Part shown: in pieces, positions 27,652 through 36,622 of the stretch
How the letters are laid out: each line of letters opens with the position of its first letter
Position numbering within the stretch: the first letter of the stretch is position 1
NCBI GenBank assembly: GCA_020634315.1
Contig: JACKBV010000021.1
Coordinates: 14,113-78,112 of the forward strand
DNA: 64,000 nt
DNA from: Ardenticatenaceae bacterium
GTDB lineage: Bacteria; Chloroflexota; Anaerolineae; Promineifilales; Promineifilaceae
Direction of reading: 5' to 3'
The notes under the pieces: model-generated
Told to the model about the DNA's origin: nothing
The model's database searches: none
The model's input: only the letters and a program-made list of their open reading frames with translations
Translations under genes and position numbers: made by a program

Positions 27652-28773
27652 ATGAAAATTGAACGCATAGACCTCTATCACATCAGCCAACCATTGGTCA
27701 GTCCCTTCACCACCAGTTTTGGCACGCAGTTGCAGCGCGATTGTTTGATCATGGCACTGCACAGCGAGGGCCTCACGGGCTGGGGAGAATGCGTGGCGAC
27801 GAATGATCCTGGCTATAGTTATGAAACAGTACAAACGGCCTGGCATATCTTGTCTGATTTTGTGATCCCCGCCGTGGTTGGGCAAGATTTGCAGGAGCCA
27901 GACGACCTGGCGCGTTGGTTTGATCCGGTGCGCGGGCATCCATTGGCGAAGGCGGGGCTGGAACAGGCAGCCTGGGACATCACCGCGCAGCGTGATGGGG
28001 TGTCGTTGGCGCAGAAGTTGGCGCAGCCTTATACGCAAGGGCCACGCGCACGAGTGAAGGTGGGCGTGAGTATTGGCATTCAGGCGTCGCCGGAGAAGAC
28101 TGTAGAGGTAATTGGGGGGTATGTGGCGCAGGGATACGGCCGTATCAAGCTCAAAATTAAGCCCGGTAACGATATAGCCATTGCGCGTGCGGCGCGTGCC
28201 GCTTTCCCCGACCTGCCCATCATGCTCGACGCCAACTCGGCATATCGCCTGGAGGATGCGCCTGTGTTGCAGCAGTTCGACGAGTTGAATTTGCTGATGC
28301 TCGAACAGCCGCTGGGTTATGAAGACATCTATGATCACAGTCGGCTGCGGCCCCAAATTCAATCGCCGCTTTGCCTGGATGAGAGCATTCACTCGGCGGA
28401 TCATGCCCGCTATGCCATTGCTTTGGGCGCGTGTGACATCATCAATGTCAAACCGAGCCGTGTTGGCGGCTGGGCAGAGTCACGCCGTATCCACGATTTA
28501 TGCCTGAAGGCTGGCGTTCGCTTGTGGGTTGGGGGCATGTTGGAGACGGGCATTGGCCGAGCAGCGCAGTTGGCGTTGGCTTCCTTACCCGGATTTACGC
28601 TGCCCGGTGATATTTCGGCAACTGACCGCTATTATGTGCCGGACATTACCGCGCCCTTCACCCTCAATCGAGAAGACAGCACGATTGATGTGCCTGCCGG
28701 TCTTGGTTTAGGTGTAGAGGTGGATTTGGAACGGTTAACGGCCGTTACTCTCCGCCATCAATCGTTTACATAA
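27652..28773 (+). CDS. menC: o-Succinylbenzoate synthase
   Basis: Enolase-superfamily enzyme of menaquinone synthesis that dehydrates SHCHC to o-succinylbenzoate. The 373-residue product has the catalytic KxK pair in GRIKLKIKPG (Lys166, Lys168), the metal ligands Asp193 (MLDANSAY), Glu218 (LEQPL) and Asp243 (LDESI), and the second base Lys267 (NVKPSR). KLKIKPG and the C-terminal GGMLETGIGRA are characteristic of the MenC/NSAR branch. Some relatives racemise N-acylamino acids, so that activity is possible. No other men gene is in the window. Confidence 0.9.
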   Translation: MKIERIDLYHISQPLVSPFTTSFGTQLQRDCLIMALHSEGLTGWGECVATNDPGYSYETVQTAWHILSDFVIPAVVGQDLQEPDDLARWFDPVRGHPLAKAGLEQAAWDITAQRDGVSLAQKLAQPYTQGPRARVKVGVSIGIQASPEKTVEVIGGYVAQGYGRIKLKIKPGNDIAIARAARAAFPDLPIMLDANSAYRLEDAPVLQQFDELNLLMLEQPLGYEDIYDHSRLRPQIQSPLCLDESIHSADHARYAIALGACDIINVKPSRVGGWAESRRIHDLCLKAGVRLWVGGMLETGIGRAAQLALASLPGFTLPGDISATDRYYVPDITAPFTLNREDSTIDVPAGLGLGVEVDLERLTAVTLRHQSFT

Positions 28774-28800
28774 ATAAGTATTACGTATTGCGTAATTGCG
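28774..28800 (+). repeat. Degenerate ATTACGTATTGCGTA repeats, left of the four-helix gene
   Basis: Units of ATTACGTATTGCGTAATTGCG type. The run is close to the reverse complement of the run at 29311-29338 on the other side of the four-helix-bundle gene. Confidence 0.6.
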
Positions 28801-28827
28801 TACTGCGGCTTTCCAGCAAGGTGTGTA

Positions 28828-29316
28828 ATGAATTTTGCGGAATGGATGCAATCAGTCCCATCAGAGATTAAGGATGATACGCTTTGGCGAATGCAGTTAT
28901 ATCAGCAGGCACTTTTTTTAGGCGAAATCGCCTGGTTTGACGCCAGTAAATTGCTCATGGATCAACGTACTGTGCGCATATCAGATCAACTATATCGTGC
29001 CGTCGGCAAAATTAGCAGCAACATTGCTGAGGGATATAGCAAAGCATCCGGCAAAGATCAAGCTCGTTTTTATGAATATGGGTTGGGTTCAGCACGTGAA
29101 GCACGCGATTGGTATTACAAAGGGCGACATGTGTTACATGAAGCGGTTGCTAGACATCGTATGCAATTATTAGTGCATATCATTCGTCAGTTGTTAACGC
29201 TTATTCCCATGCATCGGGCAGCAAAGTTAGCAGAAGAACCCGCATATTATGATGTTTATCCGCTTGATACATTATTGATGCAGGTTCCTCTGCCCGATAT
29301 TGAGTCGAATACGTAA
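28828..29316 (+). CDS. Four-helix-bundle protein (23S rRNA intervening-sequence protein family)
   Basis: 162 residues matching the S23/IVP four-helix-bundle family. Signatures are VRISDQLYRAVGKISSNIAEG, then RFYEYGLGSAREARDWYYKGR. These proteins form pentamers, and their genes are found inside 23S rRNA intervening sequences and scattered on chromosomes, with no settled function. Here the gene sits between menC and proC and is flanked by inverted copies of a short repeat. It looks more AT-rich than its neighbours and holds no ACGGCCGT palindrome, which suggests recent arrival. Confidence 0.85.
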   Translation: MNFAEWMQSVPSEIKDDTLWRMQLYQQALFLGEIAWFDASKLLMDQRTVRISDQLYRAVGKISSNIAEGYSKASGKDQARFYEYGLGSAREARDWYYKGRHVLHEAVARHRMQLLVHIIRQLLTLIPMHRAAKLAEEPAYYDVYPLDTLLMQVPLPDIESNT

Positions 29317-29338
29317 TACGCAATACGCAATACAAAAC
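29311..29338 (+). repeat. Degenerate TACGCAATACGCAATAC repeats, right of the four-helix gene
   Basis: TACGTAATACGCAATACGCA-type run starting at the stop codon of the four-helix gene. It is the inverted counterpart of the run at 28774-28800. Confidence 0.6.
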
Positions 29339-29366
29339 ACACTGAGGACGAGCGAGGAGAAAACCT

Positions 29367-30209
29367 ATGTTTGAAAATCAAACCATCGCCTTCATTGGCG
29401 CGGGGATTATGGGCGAGGCGATGATTCGCGGCTTGCTTACCCAAGAAATTGTAAAGCCTGACCAAATCATTGCCTCAGACCCGTGGCCAGAGCGCTTGGA
29501 ATATTTGCAGGGCCAATATGGGGTGCAGACAACAACCGATAACACCATCGCCGCGGAAACGGGACAGGTGATTGTCCTTTCGATTAAGCCGCAATCGTTG
29601 GATAAGGTGATGCCAGATGTGCGCGGACATTTGCGTCGGCGCGATTTGCTGGTTTCCATTCTGGCTGGCGTGCCCATCAGAAAATTGGCTGATGGCATGG
29701 CGCACGCCTCGGTAGTGCGGGCTATGCCCAATACCCCGGCGCAAATTGGACAGGGAATCACGGTGTGGACGGCGACAAAAGAGGTGGAAGAGTCGCACAA
29801 GCAGCAGGCACAGGCGATTCTCGGCTCATTTGGCGATCAGGTATTTATGGAAGATGAGCGTTACCTGGATATGGCGACGGCGTTGAGCGGCACCGGGCCA
29901 GCGTATGTGTTTATGGTGATGGAAGCGATGATTGATGCCGGTGTGCATCTTGGTTTTTCGCGGCACATTGCAACCAAGCTGGTGTTCCAGACTATGCGCG
30001 GGTCAGTGGAGTATGCAGCGCAGTCGAGCAAGCATGTGGCGGAACTGCGTAATCAGGTTACGTCACCGGGTGGGACAACGGCCTCGGCGTTGTATCATCT
30101 GGAGAAGGGTGGCTTGCGCACGGTGTTGTCGCGGGGCATTTGGGCTGCTTACGAGCGTTCGGTTGAATTGGGGCGTGGACAAAAAGAAGATCACCCCCAG
30201 CAAAGCTAG
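29367..30209 (+). CDS. proC: Pyrroline-5-carboxylate reductase
   Basis: Last step of proline synthesis, reduction of pyrroline-5-carboxylate with NAD(P)H. The 280-residue product has the Rossmann start FIGAGIMGEAMIRGLL, VRAMPNTPAQIGQG, ALSGTGPAYVFMVMEA and the C-terminal signature VTSPGGTTASALYHLE. A strong ribosome site (GAGGAGA) precedes the ATG. The next gene follows after seven bases. Confidence 0.95.
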   Translation: MFENQTIAFIGAGIMGEAMIRGLLTQEIVKPDQIIASDPWPERLEYLQGQYGVQTTTDNTIAAETGQVIVLSIKPQSLDKVMPDVRGHLRRRDLLVSILAGVPIRKLADGMAHASVVRAMPNTPAQIGQGITVWTATKEVEESHKQQAQAILGSFGDQVFMEDERYLDMATALSGTGPAYVFMVMEAMIDAGVHLGFSRHIATKLVFQTMRGSVEYAAQSSKHVAELRNQVTSPGGTTASALYHLEKGGLRTVLSRGIWAAYERSVELGRGQKEDHPQQS

Positions 30210-30216
30210 ATAGCCT

Positions 30217-31668
30217 ATGACAAATTGGACGCGGCGGCACGTGGATTTGGTTACGGCCGTTTCTCTCTTCATCTTTTTGTCGTCCGTGTATTTTGCGACG
30301 GCATCGGGAATTACAAGCAGCAATGACGGCAGTCATTATGCGCTGACGCGTACCATTGCCGAGAATGGGCATTTTACGCTGGATTCTTTTGACGATTACG
30401 CCGAAGGGAATGATGTGGCGATTGTTGACGGCCGTTTATACAGTGACCGCCCGCCGGGAACGGCCGTTGCCGCCGCCGCCATCTACACCCTTGCCGATCC
30501 GTTGCCCGATCCGCTGACGCCCATTCCTTCAAAGCATGACGCCGCCAACCCACGCCTGCCCTATGTCCTGATGCTGCCTGCTCTGGCCGGAGCCGGTACG
30601 GCGCTTCTGCTTTATTTGCTGCTGCGGCAGCAAGGCGTCGCCAATGCGGCGGCCTTGTTAACGGCACTTTTCTTTGGGCTGGGGACGGCACATTGGAAAT
30701 ACAGCAGCGTGTTGTTTTCCCATGCACTTTCCTCGTTGTTGGTGCTTTTGGCTGTCTATTTGGCGCTGCGCCCGGTACGCGCCTGGCGTGGTTATGCCTT
30801 GTTAGGGTTTGTTTTGGGATATGCGGTGCTGGTGGAGTATTCGAACGCGCTGCTGGTATTGTTGGTGGGCGGATATATGCTGGTGGGGATACGGCCGTTT
30901 ACCCTCCGCCATCTCGCCCAAACCATCCTTCCCTTTGCCCTTGCCGGACTGCTGCCCGCTGCATTTCTGGCGTTTTACAACAATGCCAATTTTGGCAGCC
31001 CATTCACCCTCTCCTATGCCTATGCGCTAAACTATCCCTGGGCGGGCGAGTTTGGCAGCACCTTTAGCACGCCGCTGCTGCCAGGGCTGAAAGCGATGCT
31101 TTACTTTGGTGAAGGCGGCGGTTGGTGCGGTGGCCCTTGTTACAATCAGGGCATCTTTTTGTTGTCGCCGCTCCTGCTGCTGGCATTGCCTGGTTTTTGG
31201 TTGTACGCACGGCGGGCACGGCGGGCCTTTATTTTGACGACGCTCATTTTTCTCGTTTACTTGCTGCTGTTTGCCAAACATTACACGGCGCATGGTTTCA
31301 CGGGAGACGGCCGTTACCTGGTTCCCTTTCTCGCGTTGTTGGCGCTGCCAGTCGGCCATTTTTTGCATTGGTTGTTCGGGTTGGCACGCACAACTGGGCA
31401 GGTGTTGGCGGAAACGGCCGTTTTCGCCCTCTTCTATCTCTCTTTGCGTAACATCATCCTGCACATCGGCTTTTCCTATAATTACAACCTCGACCTCAGC
31501 CAATTGGATCCCCTCATTGTCCGCCCAGAAAATTGGCGCTATCTGCTGCAACACCTTTTCCCCAACGTTGGCAATTTGCCACTGCTCTGGCTGGTAGAAG
31601 GCGTGGCCTTGTTATGTGGTGCGGCCTTCGTGTGGTGGCAGCAGCGTGCGCGGCAAGCGTCTAACTAA
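30217..31668 (+). CDS. Polytopic membrane protein, GT-C glycosyltransferase-like
   Basis: 483 residues with about ten hydrophobic helices. After the first helix there is a short outside loop with Asp (SSNDGSHYALTRTIAENG), then RLYSDRPPGTAV. This is the layout of GT-C fold sugar transferases that use polyprenyl-phosphate donors. The donor and acceptor are unknown, and I call only the fold type. It starts seven bases after proC without its own ribosome site, so it is probably coupled to it. It carries six palindromes and ends before a perfect terminator. Confidence 0.6.
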   Translation: MTNWTRRHVDLVTAVSLFIFLSSVYFATASGITSSNDGSHYALTRTIAENGHFTLDSFDDYAEGNDVAIVDGRLYSDRPPGTAVAAAAIYTLADPLPDPLTPIPSKHDAANPRLPYVLMLPALAGAGTALLLYLLLRQQGVANAAALLTALFFGLGTAHWKYSSVLFSHALSSLLVLLAVYLALRPVRAWRGYALLGFVLGYAVLVEYSNALLVLLVGGYMLVGIRPFTLRHLAQTILPFALAGLLPAAFLAFYNNANFGSPFTLSYAYALNYPWAGEFGSTFSTPLLPGLKAMLYFGEGGGWCGGPCYNQGIFLLSPLLLLALPGFWLYARRARRAFILTTLIFLVYLLLFAKHYTAHGFTGDGRYLVPFLALLALPVGHFLHWLFGLARTTGQVLAETAVFALFYLSLRNIILHIGFSYNYNLDLSQLDPLIVRPENWRYLLQHLFPNVGNLPLLWLVEGVALLCGAAFVWWQQRARQASN

Positions 31669-31738
31669 TCTCCCATTAACCAAAACGGCAACAGAACTGG
31701 TGAGAAATTGAATCTATGCTAAAATTTTTGCTTACTTG

Positions 31739-31767
31739 AAGCGCAATGCCGCATTGCGCTTTTTTTG
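31739..31767 (+). terminator. Terminator of the proC operon
   Basis: AAGCGCAATG (31739-31748), loop CCG, CATTGCGCTT (31752-31761), then TTTTTT. It is perfect over 10 bp. It overlaps an in-frame upstream start of the next gene, which rules that start out. Confidence 0.92.
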
Positions 31768-31793
31768 CGAGATTATGAAAGAGAGGACGCAGA

Positions 31794-31826
31794 GCAACAG
31801 ATATTGGCAAGGAGACGCTCTGTTGC
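31794..31826 (+). promoter_or_regulatory. Hairpin just upstream of a ribosome site
   Basis: GCAACAGA (31794-31801) and TCTGTTGC (31819-31826) form an 8-bp stem that ends right at the GGAGGAA ribosome site of the next gene. It could stabilise the mRNA or modulate translation. Function unknown. Confidence 0.4.
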
Positions 31827-31837
31827 GGAGGAATGTT

Positions 31838-33523
31838 ATGAAGTTAAAAAGAACGGCTCTATGGTTAGCCGCCACGGCATTTTTATTATTGGCTGTTGTG
31901 CTTATCGCCCAGCCTACTGTTGCCCAAAGTGGTCCCAACCTGTTTACAAACCCAGGATTTGAAGAGGGACATCACCATCAGGACGGCATTGCAGAAATTA
32001 CCGTCCCCGATGGCTGGCACATGTATTGGGTAGATGCGGTCACTTTCCCTGGTGCCTATAACGACCTGGTAGCTCATCGCCCGGAGACAGTTGTCTGGGA
32101 TGCCACGGGTGGCGTTCCCGTAGGGGAAGAGGTGTTTTGGCGTGATGGTATTTTCACCCTGAAAATCTTCAAGAGTTGGGCACCCATGTATGCCGCTATT
32201 TCGCAGGACGTGAGCGGACTGGAAGTGGGGCGTCATTATCTCGTCGTCGCGCCTGTTTACACGGATATCTATGATTGGGATGGCGGTAAAATCCCTCCAA
32301 CTGATTCGTCACATGGACAGGTGCGCCTGGGTGCAAGCCCGGTAGGGGCTGGCTGGCGTGATGAGGCCGCGATTGCCTATTCTGGTTGGTTTGCCTCGAC
32401 ATATGCCGGTTATGGCATTTTTAGCTATGAATTTACGGCAACCCAGAGCGATATGACGGTCTGGATTGAAGTAAAAGGCACCTATCCACACAGCAACAAC
32501 GGCTTTTTCATTGATACCGTTGGCCTTTACGCCCTTGATTCTGTAAGCGCTGTGACCAACCCCGGTGGTGGCAGCACGGCTCCGGTAGTTCCTGCCGGGC
32601 CAACTTCGACACCCTTGCCGCCGCCAACCCCACGCCCCGATGGTGCTATTTACCACACGGTGCAAGGGGATGACACGTTGTGGGTGATTGCTGTGCAATA
32701 TGCCAGTGTGATGAACATGACCCCGGAAGAGGCATTGCCGCGCATTCAAGAGCTGAATAACAATCCGGCATTTATTTCGGTGGGGCAGGAATTGTTGATT
32801 GTGCCGCCACAAGAAAATGTGACGCCACCCGTTGTTGAAGAGGCAACCCCGGAAGCAACGCCAGAGGCTACGGCCGAATCAGAAAGCACGGGCACAGAAG
32901 AAGGCACGGCCGAATCGACTGGCCCGGACACATCAGCCGCATTGGCTTCCCCAGAAGGGGGTGCTGGCGATGAGGCTGCTGCGCCGGAGCCTACCGAAGC
33001 TGTCATTGCGCCAGTGACCAACTCAATTTGCGTTTCTGTGTTCAACGATGGCAATGGCGATAAGACTTACAACCAGGGTTCGGAGACTGTGTTGGCGGAT
33101 GCGGCCGTTACCTTAACGCGCGGTGGCAACACGGTTGGCACGTATGTGTCTGATGGTGTGAGCGAATCGCACTGCTTTGACAGCCTGGAACCCGACACCT
33201 ATCAGGTGCAGTTCTTCCCGCCGGCTGGTTATCAGACGACGACGGATGGCAGCTGGGCAGTGGTGGCTTCTGGTGGTGCGCTGATTCCGGTGAACTTTGG
33301 TGCTCAGTTGAGTGCTGCCGGTGGCGAGGAAGTGGCGGTTGTGGACACGGCCGTTTCCGCGCCAGAAACGACAACAACGGATGAGACAACGGACACGGCT
33401 GCGGCCCCGGAAACGGCCGTTGTCGAAGACAGCAGCTTGCCCATTGGCACAATAGTCATTGGTGTGGCCGTCTTCCTCGTTGTTTTGGCCGCTATTGGCG
33501 TTGTGCTGCTGCGCCGCGCCTAG
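31838..33523 (+). CDS. Secreted LysM and SdrD-B-like repeat protein with C-terminal anchor
   Basis: 561 residues, exported. Signal peptide 1-30. A jelly-roll-like domain follows that begins NLFTNPGFEEGHHH, a common start of carbohydrate-binding-like modules. A LysM domain lies near 270-327 (YHTVQGDDTLWVIAVQY, then VGQELLIVPP), followed by a Glu/Thr/Pro-rich linker. An SdrD-B-like beta-sandwich is near 395-490 (VSVFNDGNGDKTYNQG, typical Ca-binding prealbumin-like fold). A final membrane helix and RR end the chain. The start is set by GGAGGAA. It probably sits on the cell surface and binds peptidoglycan through LysM. It has its own terminator. Confidence 0.78.
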   Translation: MKLKRTALWLAATAFLLLAVVLIAQPTVAQSGPNLFTNPGFEEGHHHQDGIAEITVPDGWHMYWVDAVTFPGAYNDLVAHRPETVVWDATGGVPVGEEVFWRDGIFTLKIFKSWAPMYAAISQDVSGLEVGRHYLVVAPVYTDIYDWDGGKIPPTDSSHGQVRLGASPVGAGWRDEAAIAYSGWFASTYAGYGIFSYEFTATQSDMTVWIEVKGTYPHSNNGFFIDTVGLYALDSVSAVTNPGGGSTAPVVPAGPTSTPLPPPTPRPDGAIYHTVQGDDTLWVIAVQYASVMNMTPEEALPRIQELNNNPAFISVGQELLIVPPQENVTPPVVEEATPEATPEATAESESTGTEEGTAESTGPDTSAALASPEGGAGDEAAAPEPTEAVIAPVTNSICVSVFNDGNGDKTYNQGSETVLADAAVTLTRGGNTVGTYVSDGVSESHCFDSLEPDTYQVQFFPPAGYQTTTDGSWAVVASGGALIPVNFGAQLSAAGGEEVAVVDTAVSAPETTTTDETTDTAAAPETAVVEDSSLPIGTIVIGVAVFLVVLAAIGVVLLRRA

Positions 33524-33548
33524 TCGTCAATCCCCTAAAACCCGTAGT

Positions 33549-33583
33549 AAAAGCCAGGCTTTGCAAAAAAGCCTGGCTTTTTT
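33549..33583 (+). terminator. Terminator after the LysM/SdrD-B gene
   Basis: AAAAGCCAGGCTT (33549-33561), seven loop bases, AAGCCTGGCTTTT (33569-33581), with the T-run continuing to 33583. Perfect 13-bp stem. Confidence 0.92.
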
Positions 33584-33760
33584 GTTGCCTGGCGGCGGTT
33601 TCGTCACCTTTGCGTCATCTTTGCGTCACGCTTCCATACAGCAGCCATGCGTGCGATCTTCTACACTAAAGAAACATTCGGGAATCATTTCCACTTTGAT
33701 CCATTTAATTGCAACCCATTACTTGCATAGACCTGAAATCATTTTGTACGAGGAGCACGC

Positions 33761-36526
33761 ATGTATCATCAAGAAGAAACCCAACCTGTTCACAATACTG
33801 TCGCTGAACCGCGTCGGCGCGGCCGTTTTGGCTGCCTGGGCCGCGCCTTTATTGGCGGTTTGTTGCTGCTGGCGCTGTTGATTTTCACCGGCATTGTCAT
33901 CGCTGGCACATTGATTTACAAAGATTTTTCGCAGGAGATCGAAGATGGCATTGCCAAATTAGAAGCGGCGCGAGATCGCGAGACGTTCGAGACGACAATT
34001 ATCACCGACCGCAACGGGGAGTTGTTGTGGCAAATTTTTGGTGAGGGCAAGCGAACGGCCGTTTCCCTGAGCCAGATTCCATCACAATTGGTGCAGGCAA
34101 CGGTGTCTGTGGAAGATGATACGTTTTACGACAATGTTGGGTTAGATGCTCCTTCGCTGATTGCCGCGCTCATTGCCAATTTCCGTAATCCCGACGACCG
34201 CCCCGTGGGCGGCAGCACCATTACGCAGCAGTTGGTACGCCATCTCGCCTTTGACTACGAAGAGCGAACGGCCGTTTCCTACAACCGCAAAAGCAAAGAG
34301 ATCATCCTTGCCTGGGTGATGAGCCGCAACTACAGCAAAGATGAAATCATGGAAATGTATCTCAACGAAATTTACTACGGCAATTTGGCTTATGGCATCG
34401 AGGCGGCGGCGCAAACCTACTTTGGCAAGTCGGCAACCGAACTGAGCCTGGGTGAAGCCACTTTATTGACCGGTTTGCCGCAAAGTCCGGTAGAGCTAGA
34501 CCCCTTCACCAACTTTGAAGGCGCCAAAGAGCGGCAGTGGATCGTGCTCAATTTGATGGCGTCCGAAGGGTACATTACACAAGACGAAGTGATGGCCGCG
34601 TACCAGGAACCGCTCACCTTTGCGCAGCAAGAAGTCAGCCTGACCGCGCCCCATTTTGCCGTCTACGTGCGCCAGCTTTTAGAGGAGCAGTTTGGCGCAG
34701 ATGTGGTTGCCAATGGTGGCCTGCGCGTTACCACTTCGCTCGACCTGAATTACCAACGTCTGGCTGAGCAACTGGCGCGGCAGCATGTGGCCGCAGTTGG
34801 CCCGGAACATAACCTGACCAATGCAGCCCTGATTGCCATGAAGCCGGGGACGGGAGAAATTTTGGCGATGTTGGGCAGTGTCGATTATCACGATGACACC
34901 ATTGACGGCCGTGTCAATGTGACATTGTCGCCGCAGCAGCCCGGCAGTTCCATTAAACCCCTCACCTATGCCGCTGCCTTATCGCCGGTGAATGGCGAAG
35001 CGCCAGCCTGGACGGCTGCCGACATTTTGTGGGATGTGCCGGTGGATTATGCCCAGTTTAACGGGGACACGTATGCGCCGGTGAATTATGACGGCCGTTT
35101 CCATGGTCCCGTTCGCCTGCGCACCGCACTCGCCAACAGCTACAACGTGCCAGCCGTGCTGGCTTTGCAAGACGTTGGCGTGCCGCGCTTCATCGAATTT
35201 GCGCGAGCGATGGGGATTACGAGCTGGCAAGATGACCCCAGCCGTTATGGCCTGTCCCTGACATTGGGCGGCGGCGAAGTGACGCCGCTTGAGTTGACCA
35301 CAGCGTATGCCATTTTTGCCAATAACGGGCAGCAGGTGACGCCCGTCTCTATTTTGCGCGTCACTAAAAGCAATGGCGAGGTTTTGTACGAATACCAGCC
35401 ACCCGCTGCGGAGCAGGTGATTGACCCGCGTGTCGCTTTCCTTATCAGCGATATTCTTGATGACGATGCGGCGCGTGTGCCCGCTATGGGGCGCGACAAC
35501 CCCCTGGCGCTGCCTTTCCCGGCGGCGGCAAAGACGGGCACGACCAATGATTTCCGTGATAACTGGACGATGGGCTACACGCCTGGTCTGGTCGTGGGTG
35601 TGTGGACGGGCAACACGGACAACAGTGAGATGCTGCACATCAGTGGCTTGACGGGGGCTGCGCCGCTTTGGTCGGAATATATGCAGGCTGTCTATGCGGA
35701 TTATGGGCTGTTGGAAAGTTTGTGGGTGGATGGAATGCCCCCGGCAAATGAGTTTACGCCGCCAAGTGGGGTGGAGAAACGGCCGTTATGCAGCCTCAGC
35801 TCGGTGGTTGTGGGGGCGACAGATTGCACGCAAAGCGGCAGCGAATGGTTCCTGGAAGAATCAGTGGCAAAGGATGAGGAACCAACCCTGACCGATGCTG
35901 TGACCTGGGAACAGTTAGAACCGGCCGTCTGGCGCATGCCTGCTGCCCCGCTGCCGCCGCTGCCGTTGGAGGTTGTCAACCCGGAGGCGGATGAGGATGC
36001 GCCGCCATCGCAGTTGTTCTGTCACTTTGCACAGGGAACGGCCGTTGCCGAACTGCCCGCCAACGCTTTGCCACAAGTATTCCTCTCGCCGCCGCGCAAC
36101 GAGGAAAGCCTGAAAGCGGCGCATGAGTGGGCACAGGCCAACAATATCGCGCTGCTGCCAACGGCCGTTTGCAACGAGGAACTGCTGGCGCTGGCACGCG
36201 ACCCGAACATCGTCGCCGTCTACCGCATCACGACCCCGAAAGCGGGCGATAACGTAAATGGCGTCTTGCCCATCGTCGGCACGGCCGATTTCGACCCGGC
36301 AGTCGTCCAATTTTACAAGATCGAGTTGGGGATTCCTCAGAGTGAGACCGATATTCAATGGGTGACGCTGGGTGAAACGCACACGACGCCGGTGGTCAAT
36401 GGCACGCTGGAGATGCTGCACGCCGACGCCCTGCCCCCTGGCGATTATTTCCTGCGCCTGATTGTGATTAAGGATAGTAACTATGTTGGGGAGCCGCACA
36501 CCATTCAAATAACGATTGGCTCATAA
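33761..36526 (+). CDS. Class A penicillin-binding protein (PBP1A-like)
   Basis: Bifunctional glycosyltransferase/transpeptidase that polymerises and cross-links peptidoglycan outside the membrane. 921 residues. Short cytoplasmic tail and one helix (about 30-52). GT51 domain with SVEDDTFY (catalytic Glu118) and GGSTITQQ at 150-157. Transpeptidase with the active Ser396 in SSIK (396-399), SYN at 460-462 and KTGT at 591-594. After residue 650 there is an unusual tail of about 250 residues with an acidic Pro-rich stretch and a final beta-rich Ig-like domain (TPKAGDNVNGVLPIVGTAD). Ribosome site GAGGAG. Seven or more palindromes lie in the gene. Confidence 0.93.
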   Translation: MYHQEETQPVHNTVAEPRRRGRFGCLGRAFIGGLLLLALLIFTGIVIAGTLIYKDFSQEIEDGIAKLEAARDRETFETTIITDRNGELLWQIFGEGKRTAVSLSQIPSQLVQATVSVEDDTFYDNVGLDAPSLIAALIANFRNPDDRPVGGSTITQQLVRHLAFDYEERTAVSYNRKSKEIILAWVMSRNYSKDEIMEMYLNEIYYGNLAYGIEAAAQTYFGKSATELSLGEATLLTGLPQSPVELDPFTNFEGAKERQWIVLNLMASEGYITQDEVMAAYQEPLTFAQQEVSLTAPHFAVYVRQLLEEQFGADVVANGGLRVTTSLDLNYQRLAEQLARQHVAAVGPEHNLTNAALIAMKPGTGEILAMLGSVDYHDDTIDGRVNVTLSPQQPGSSIKPLTYAAALSPVNGEAPAWTAADILWDVPVDYAQFNGDTYAPVNYDGRFHGPVRLRTALANSYNVPAVLALQDVGVPRFIEFARAMGITSWQDDPSRYGLSLTLGGGEVTPLELTTAYAIFANNGQQVTPVSILRVTKSNGEVLYEYQPPAAEQVIDPRVAFLISDILDDDAARVPAMGRDNPLALPFPAAAKTGTTNDFRDNWTMGYTPGLVVGVWTGNTDNSEMLHISGLTGAAPLWSEYMQAVYADYGLLESLWVDGMPPANEFTPPSGVEKRPLCSLSSVVVGATDCTQSGSEWFLEESVAKDEEPTLTDAVTWEQLEPAVWRMPAAPLPPLPLEVVNPEADEDAPPSQLFCHFAQGTAVAELPANALPQVFLSPPRNEESLKAAHEWAQANNIALLPTAVCNEELLALARDPNIVAVYRITTPKAGDNVNGVLPIVGTADFDPAVVQFYKIELGIPQSETDIQWVTLGETHTTPVVNGTLEMLHADALPPGDYFLRLIVIKDSNYVGEPHTIQITIGS

Positions 36527-36548
36527 GCTGTGGCACGCCGCGGCAAAT

Positions 36549-36620
36549 AAAAAGGAGCCTCCCGGAAGTCTGGGCCATGAGCTAATCATGGCGACAACTT
36601 CCAGGAGGCTCCTTTCCTTT
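36549..36620. terminator. Bidirectional terminator between convergent PBP and LysM genes
   Basis: A long stem (36551-36569 with 36598-36616; AAAGGAGCCTCC pairing with GGAGGCTCCTTT) with one bulge and a second small hairpin in its loop. T-rich ends exist on both strands (CCTTTTATT on plus, TTTTTATTT on minus). Confidence 0.85.
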
Positions 36621-36622
36621 TA

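Noticed and set aside
31736..31837. Upstream start of the LysM/SdrD-B gene
   Set aside because: The extension starts in a perfect terminator and precedes the signal peptide. GGAGGAA marks the ATG at 31838.
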